Source: Mesobacillus boroniphilus
GTDB lineage: Bacteria > Bacillota > Bacilli > Bacillales > Cytobacillaceae
Direction of reading: 5' to 3'
Assembly (NCBI RefSeq): GCF_018424685.1
Contig: NZ_QTKX01000001.1
Span: 1,798,001-1,862,000 of the forward strand
DNA: 64,000 bases
The translations under genes and the position numbers were made by a program. Position 1 is the stretch's first letter; the number at the start of each line of letters is the position of its first letter. Below are positions 60,473 to 64,000 of the stretch, in pieces. The notes beneath the pieces were generated by a model. It did not search any database. It worked only from the letters and a program-made list of their open reading frames with translations, and had not been told where the DNA came from.

Positions 60473-60643
60473 TCATGTGCGATAAATGGTAAAGATCGCT
60501 TTTTCTTTATCATCCTGATCCAATGCGAGACCGAACATGAGGTCTTCACGCTTCAATGTCCTGTTCAGAGCATCCACAATTTTATACAAATCAGGACTAT
60601 TCTGGACCTTCACTGTCGAGATTACTTCAATTTTACTTTCCAC
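60473..60643 (-). CDS. ypmA: YpmA family protein (DUF4264)
   Basis: A 56-residue protein beginning MESKIEVISTVKVQNSPDLY and ending KAIFTIYRT. It matches YpmA in length and almost every recalled residue. GGGAGGAG lies about eleven bases before the GTG start at 60643; the longer frame upstream is not coding. Function unknown. It precedes ypmB as in B. subtilis. Confidence 0.88.
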   Translation of the reverse strand: MESKIEVISTVKVQNSPDLYKIVDALNRTLKREDLMFGLALDQDDKEKAIFTIYRT

Positions 60644-60802
60644 GCCTGCTTCCACTCCTCCCACACAATTTTTGTCATTTATATATGAGTGTTCAACTGG
60701 CAACAATACAATTAACACCACTCATTATATCAGGAGATGGTCCTCACTGGTAAGAGTATTAATGACTCACAAAAATTTTTCTAGACCCCATATCAAAAAT
60801 GG

Positions 60803-60828
60803 CTGCGCTGAATACGCGCAGTTTTTTT
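60803..60828. terminator. hairpin with T8 between ypmA and the beta-lactamase-fold gene
   Basis: CTGCGC and GCGCAG pair with a 7-bp loop, followed on the plus strand by TTTTTTTT and on the minus strand by CCATTTTTG. The flanking genes are both on the minus strand, so termination of the upstream gene is the likely use although the better T-run is on the plus strand. Confidence 0.55.
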
Positions 60829-60912
60829 TAGATTATTTTACTGTTTATTTCCAAAAGTTATATCCGCAGCAAAAAAAGGGTACAGAAAATCCATTTCAAT
60901 CAAAACAACTAT

Positions 60913-61743
60913 TTAATTTTCACTCAAAATTGTAATGACATCATAGGTTGAATCGGTAAGCTTAATTGTAACAGTACCATGCTGCTTTGTGAAATAAACA
61001 TCAATCCAGGCTTCATGCAGCATCTCCACTAAATCAGGATCTGGTTTAATCGTATTTGATTTGAATATGATTGCGAGTTGGGGATCTAAATGCTCGATCA
61101 GCAAATCTGAAAAAGACCCTTTTGCAGCAAAAAACGGCAATTTGACTATATTGACATTCTTCAATGGTTCGGCAAGAAAAGCTTGTTCAGAATTATGACT
61201 CGCTGAACTAACATAAAAAATCTGATGATGGAAAAATTGAAAAGAAATATCTGTCCCTTCATTCTCTTCATTGCCATCGAAAATGACTTCTGCAGTCAAC
61301 CCTGGCATTAGTTTTAACAAATCTCCCTGCTTCCAGCTTTGAACCTTCACATCAGTAGGGATTGAAGCTTCTGCCAGAACCTGATTACCTGCTTTCCCTG
61401 TAAATATCCGGCGGACATTATATTTCTGGATTATTTGATCAAGGTTTTCCTGCCCAGCGTTCGAAGTCAAAATAATCGTGGATAAGTCCTTAACATGAAA
61501 AAGAACGAGCAGCCGTTCAAGCTCTTTTAAAGTACCCTTCCCACCAGTGTTCACCAGAATATTCTCGCCATTAGCGTGCTGGATTAGTGCCGCCTCTCCA
61601 TCGCTTAATGCCAAAAAAGTAAACGCCAGTTCGTTTCTCTTCAGATTGACATCGACTCCTTCAACCTCAACGGGAGCAGAAGGTGATTCATACGGGAAAT
61701 AATACCAATTCATAAATGCTAGTATTGCTAATAACAGCTTCAT
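60913..61743 (-). CDS. ComEC-type metallo-beta-lactamase-fold protein lacking metal ligands
   Basis: A 276-residue protein with an N-terminal membrane anchor (LLLAILAFMNWYYFPY). The domain follows the C-terminal hydrolase part of ComEC/Rec2: FLALSDGEAALIQ resembles FLDVGQGDA-LIQ, and NILVNTGGKG resembles LIDTGG. The metal motif HxHxDH should follow the next strand but reads LTSNAGQENLDQI, and the later histidines are also not in the usual places. I infer a membrane-anchored, catalytically dead beta-lactamase fold. The ATG at 61743 has GGAGG seven bases upstream. It lies between dinG and ypmA. Confidence 0.7.
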   Translation of the reverse strand: MKLLLAILAFMNWYYFPYESPSAPVEVEGVDVNLKRNELAFTFLALSDGEAALIQHANGENILVNTGGKGTLKELERLLVLFHVKDLSTIILTSNAGQENLDQIIQKYNVRRIFTGKAGNQVLAEASIPTDVKVQSWKQGDLLKLMPGLTAEVIFDGNEENEGTDISFQFFHHQIFYVSSASHNSEQAFLAEPLKNVNIVKLPFFAAKGSFSDLLIEHLDPQLAIIFKSNTIKPDPDLVEMLHEAWIDVYFTKQHGTVTIKLTDSTYDVITILSEN

Positions 61744-61854
61744 GTACACTCCTCCAATTACTTCTAGCTTTAGAGTGCGTCATTTAGCTGAAATTATAAA
61801 AGGCTTTTTAAAAAAGGCAGTTTTCTCAATCATTGTTGCTATCTTGCAGCAGGA

Positions 61855-64000
61855 CTATAGCCAATCATGAATCGTATCGACTATTTCTGTTATTGATCCT
61901 TTTTCAACTGGAACATCAGGTACAGAATGTAAAAAGGCACTTCCATAAGATGTGGTAACAAGCCTTCGATCAAAGATAAAAATCAAACCTTTATCGTTTG
62001 ATGTTCGGATCAGTCTTCCGAACCCCTGTTTAAATCTCAGGACGGCTTCAGGCAGGGATAGTTCAGAGAAAGGACTGCCACCGTTTTCCTTGATTAAAGA
62101 ACATTTTGCGGCTGTAATCGGTTCATCTGGAGGTGTAAAAGGAAGCCTCACGATGATCAAGCATGAAAGATCTTCACCTGGAATATCGACACCCTCCCAG
62201 AAACTGCTGGTCCCGAATAAAATCGCTTTGTCGAAACGTTTGAAATTCCTGGTCAGTCTTGTCCTGCTGCCTGCAGTAATACCCTGGGCAATTAAGATGA
62301 ATTCTTCCAGCAGGCCGCTCTCTTTGATTAGTTCATAAGCCTTTTTCAGCATCTCATGGGATGTGAATAATATCAGCATCCGGCCTTTAGTTGCTTCAGC
62401 AATCGATATGATATGTTCCGTAATGGCTGCCACATAGTCATCATTGGAAACAGACTTTATATCCGGCAAGTCATCAGGGACAATAAGCTTGACCTGAGAC
62501 TCATAAGAAAATGGTGATGGAATCTGCTTTTCCATCAGCGTATTTCGCAGTCCCAATTCCTTTTTAATAAAAGTGAAGGAATTATTAACAGATAAGGTTG
62601 CTGAGGTAACGACTACACTTCTTTTTTTCGCAAAAAATTGTTCTGCCAAATATTCAGATACATATACAGGCCGTGAAAAAATGGTCGTTGAATTTTGCAA
62701 AGACCTTATATCTGCCTCGATCCATCTCACATAGCCGCTATCATCCATAAAAAGGGTCCTAGCCGTACTGCAGATCCGTTCCAAATCTTCTTTCACTTGT
62801 ACAACCTCTTCAAGGATTGATTGCTGCACGCCTGTGTAGCGATTAGGGCTTTTCCCCGCCTCATCCAGCCTCTTTTCCAGAGAATTGATTAAATCCTTTA
62901 AGTGAAAATAAAACCTTTCTGCGGTTGTTTTCAATGCAGTCCAAATCCGGTTATCCTTGTCCGGAACGATGCTAGCATTCATTTTGCTTCCATAGGTTTT
63001 ATTCTTCAATGCTTTTCTTGCATAGGTTCCCGCAAGCTTGAAGAGTTCTTCCGTTTCATATACCAAATCTGAAATTAACTGATTGATTTCAAACGTATGA
63101 AGCCTGCTGCCCAAATCAGCGTTATTATTGTTTAACAACATCTCCAATTTATAGAACAGCTGGTTTTGGTCATATAGGCCTAGCTGATTAAGTACTAACC
63201 TGACAGCAAGATAGTCCAGTGACTTCCCAAAGTACTTTCCTGCCGCCTTTTCGAACTGATGGCCTTCATCAAGTACTGCATAGTCATAATTCGGTAACGG
63301 ACCTTTTTCTGAAACAAGGTCGGCAAGCAGCATCGAATGGTTAGTGATTAGAATATCCGCATTATGTGCTTTTTCGATCGCCCTTTGATAAAAATCATGG
63401 TCCTCCCAGTGCTTCGTCTTGAGGAAGAGCGCGCGTTCATTTTTCACTTTAATCCAGAAGAGCATACCCCCGCTAGACAAATTGAGTTCATCAAAATCTC
63501 CAGTTTCTGTTTGCGTAAGCCATACAAGGATTTGCATTTTAGTAAGGGCTGTATCATAATTCTCCTCTACCTCCCTCAGAGATTGCTCAAACCGGGCCAT
63601 GCTGATATAGTTGTTTCTGCCTTTAATCAACGATGCATTTATGGTTGTTCCCAGTACATGAGCCAGTTTCGGAACGTCATTGAATAAGAGCTGCTCCTGA
63701 AGCTGCGTTGTGTAAGTACTAACTACAACTGGATTATTACTTTCCAATGAAAATATTGCCGATGGAATCAAATAACCAAGTGACTTTCCTACTCCCGTCC
63801 CTGCTTCAATCAAAGCATGGCCATTCTTTGAGAAAGCTTCGCGCACGCAGTCCATCATCTCGATCTGTCCATGCCTGAACTCATAGCCAGAAAAAGCTTT
63901 TTGGAGTAAAGACTTTTTTTCCTCCACTGATTCCGGATACTCAATAGCACTTTGTTCAACCTTACGGATTCCGGCCCTTTTTTTCAAAGCAATCCCACGG
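61855..64000 (-). CDS. dinG: DinG-family helicase/exonuclease, partial (N-terminus beyond window)
   Basis: Superfamily 2 helicase. The reading frame stays open to the right edge, so at least 715 codons are present and the N-terminus is missing; full-length Bacillus DinG is about 930 residues with an N-terminal DnaQ-like exonuclease domain, which must lie outside. Visible motifs: Walker A ALIEAGTGVGKSLGYLIP, the DEAH-type box VLDEGHQFEKAA, and motif VI region GRLIRTSNDKGLIFIFDRR. The four Fe-S cysteines of E. coli DinG are not seen. It acts in DNA repair or RNA-DNA processing. The TTG at 63987 is internal. Confidence 0.93.
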   Translation of the reverse strand, partial: RGIALKKRAGIRKVEQSAIEYPESVEEKKSLLQKAFSGYEFRHGQIEMMDCVREAFSKNGHALIEAGTGVGKSLGYLIPSAIFSLESNNPVVVSTYTTQLQEQLLFNDVPKLAHVLGTTINASLIKGRNNYISMARFEQSLREVEENYDTALTKMQILVWLTQTETGDFDELNLSSGGMLFWIKVKNERALFLKTKHWEDHDFYQRAIEKAHNADILITNHSMLLADLVSEKGPLPNYDYAVLDEGHQFEKAAGKYFGKSLDYLAVRLVLNQLGLYDQNQLFYKLEMLLNNNNADLGSRLHTFEINQLISDLVYETEELFKLAGTYARKALKNKTYGSKMNASIVPDKDNRIWTALKTTAERFYFHLKDLINSLEKRLDEAGKSPNRYTGVQQSILEEVVQVKEDLERICSTARTLFMDDSGYVRWIEADIRSLQNSTTIFSRPVYVSEYLAEQFFAKKRSVVVTSATLSVNNSFTFIKKELGLRNTLMEKQIPSPFSYESQVKLIVPDDLPDIKSVSNDDYVAAITEHIISIAEATKGRMLILFTSHEMLKKAYELIKESGLLEEFILIAQGITAGSRTRLTRNFKRFDKAILFGTSSFWEGVDIPGEDLSCLIIVRLPFTPPDEPITAAKCSLIKENGGSPFSELSLPEAVLRFKQGFGRLIRTSNDKGLIFIFDRRLVTTSYGSAFLHSVPDVPVEKGSITEIVDTIHDWL

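Noticed and set aside
1..64000. Prophage, integrative element or intact insertion sequence
   Set aside because: No integrase, transposase, capsid or tRNA-linked repeat is visible; gene order is mostly the conserved Bacillus one.

Overview
The window is a stretch of chromosome from a low-GC, spore-forming Firmicute of the family Bacillaceae. It carries sspL, sspM and a cotD-type coat gene, and many neighbours in the order known from Bacillus subtilis: metA, cspD, ypeQ, ypeP, ypdQ, sspL, ypcP, dynA and bpsBA in the first half, then ypsC, rnpB, gpsB, ypsA, cotD, mrfB, mrfA, yppGFE, sspM, yppC, recU, ponA, ypoC, nth, dnaD, aspB, ypmB, ypmA and dinG. TTG and GTG starts are common and were placed by ribosome binding site spacing. 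The genus cannot be fixed from sequence alone. There is no phage, transposase, tRNA or CRISPR array.

Layout. 1-10.3 kb: formate-THF ligase, homoserine acyltransferase, an AIM24 protein, a methyltransferase, mntR, topB and an HD-GYP protein. 10.6-24.3 kb: the cspD-ypeQ-ypeP-ypdQ block, sspL, the YpcP exonuclease, a rhodanese, the double dynamin DynA, the alkylpyrone pair bpsA/bpsB and an SDR. 24.3-28 kb: a 52-bp repeat array followed by a three-gene ba3-type cytochrome oxidase operon. 28.3-33 kb: asnS with its T-box leader, an EamA transporter and an M32 carboxypeptidase. 33-39.1 kb: a nitric-oxide cluster with quinol NO reductase, a Crp/Fnr regulator, three DUF2249 proteins, a haem-copper-like membrane protein and a DUF59 Fe-S assembly factor. 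39.5-64 kb: housekeeping genes (RNase P RNA, GpsB, MrfAB repair proteins, RecU, PBP1, Nth, DnaD, AspB, DinG), interrupted by a second Crp/Fnr regulator and a divergent hcp/hsp20 pair.

Two observations stand out. First, six promoters (ba3 oxidase, a lone DUF2249 gene, NO reductase, the first Crp/Fnr gene, the DUF2249-membrane protein-DUF59 operon, and hcp) each carry a TGTGA-N6-TCACA-type palindrome exactly 21 bp upstream of a -10-like hexamer, so each would be centred at -41.5. With two cysteine-poor paralogous Crp/Fnr proteins encoded here, this looks like one nitrosative or low-oxygen regulon. Second, two separate tandem arrays (10957-11217 and about 24850-25430) have different sequences but the same 52-bp period, the same 33-bp GACA...TGTC hairpin, the same 19-bp linker and, read in opposite orientations, a shared loop motif TTTGRCTTC. 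They look like two members of one undescribed non-coding hairpin-repeat family.

Several very small genes were found by eye: zinc-ribbon proteins at 24518-24643 and 33528-33665, YpeQ at 11217-11390, a 55-residue protein at 39189-39356, and three possible one-helix membrane peptides.
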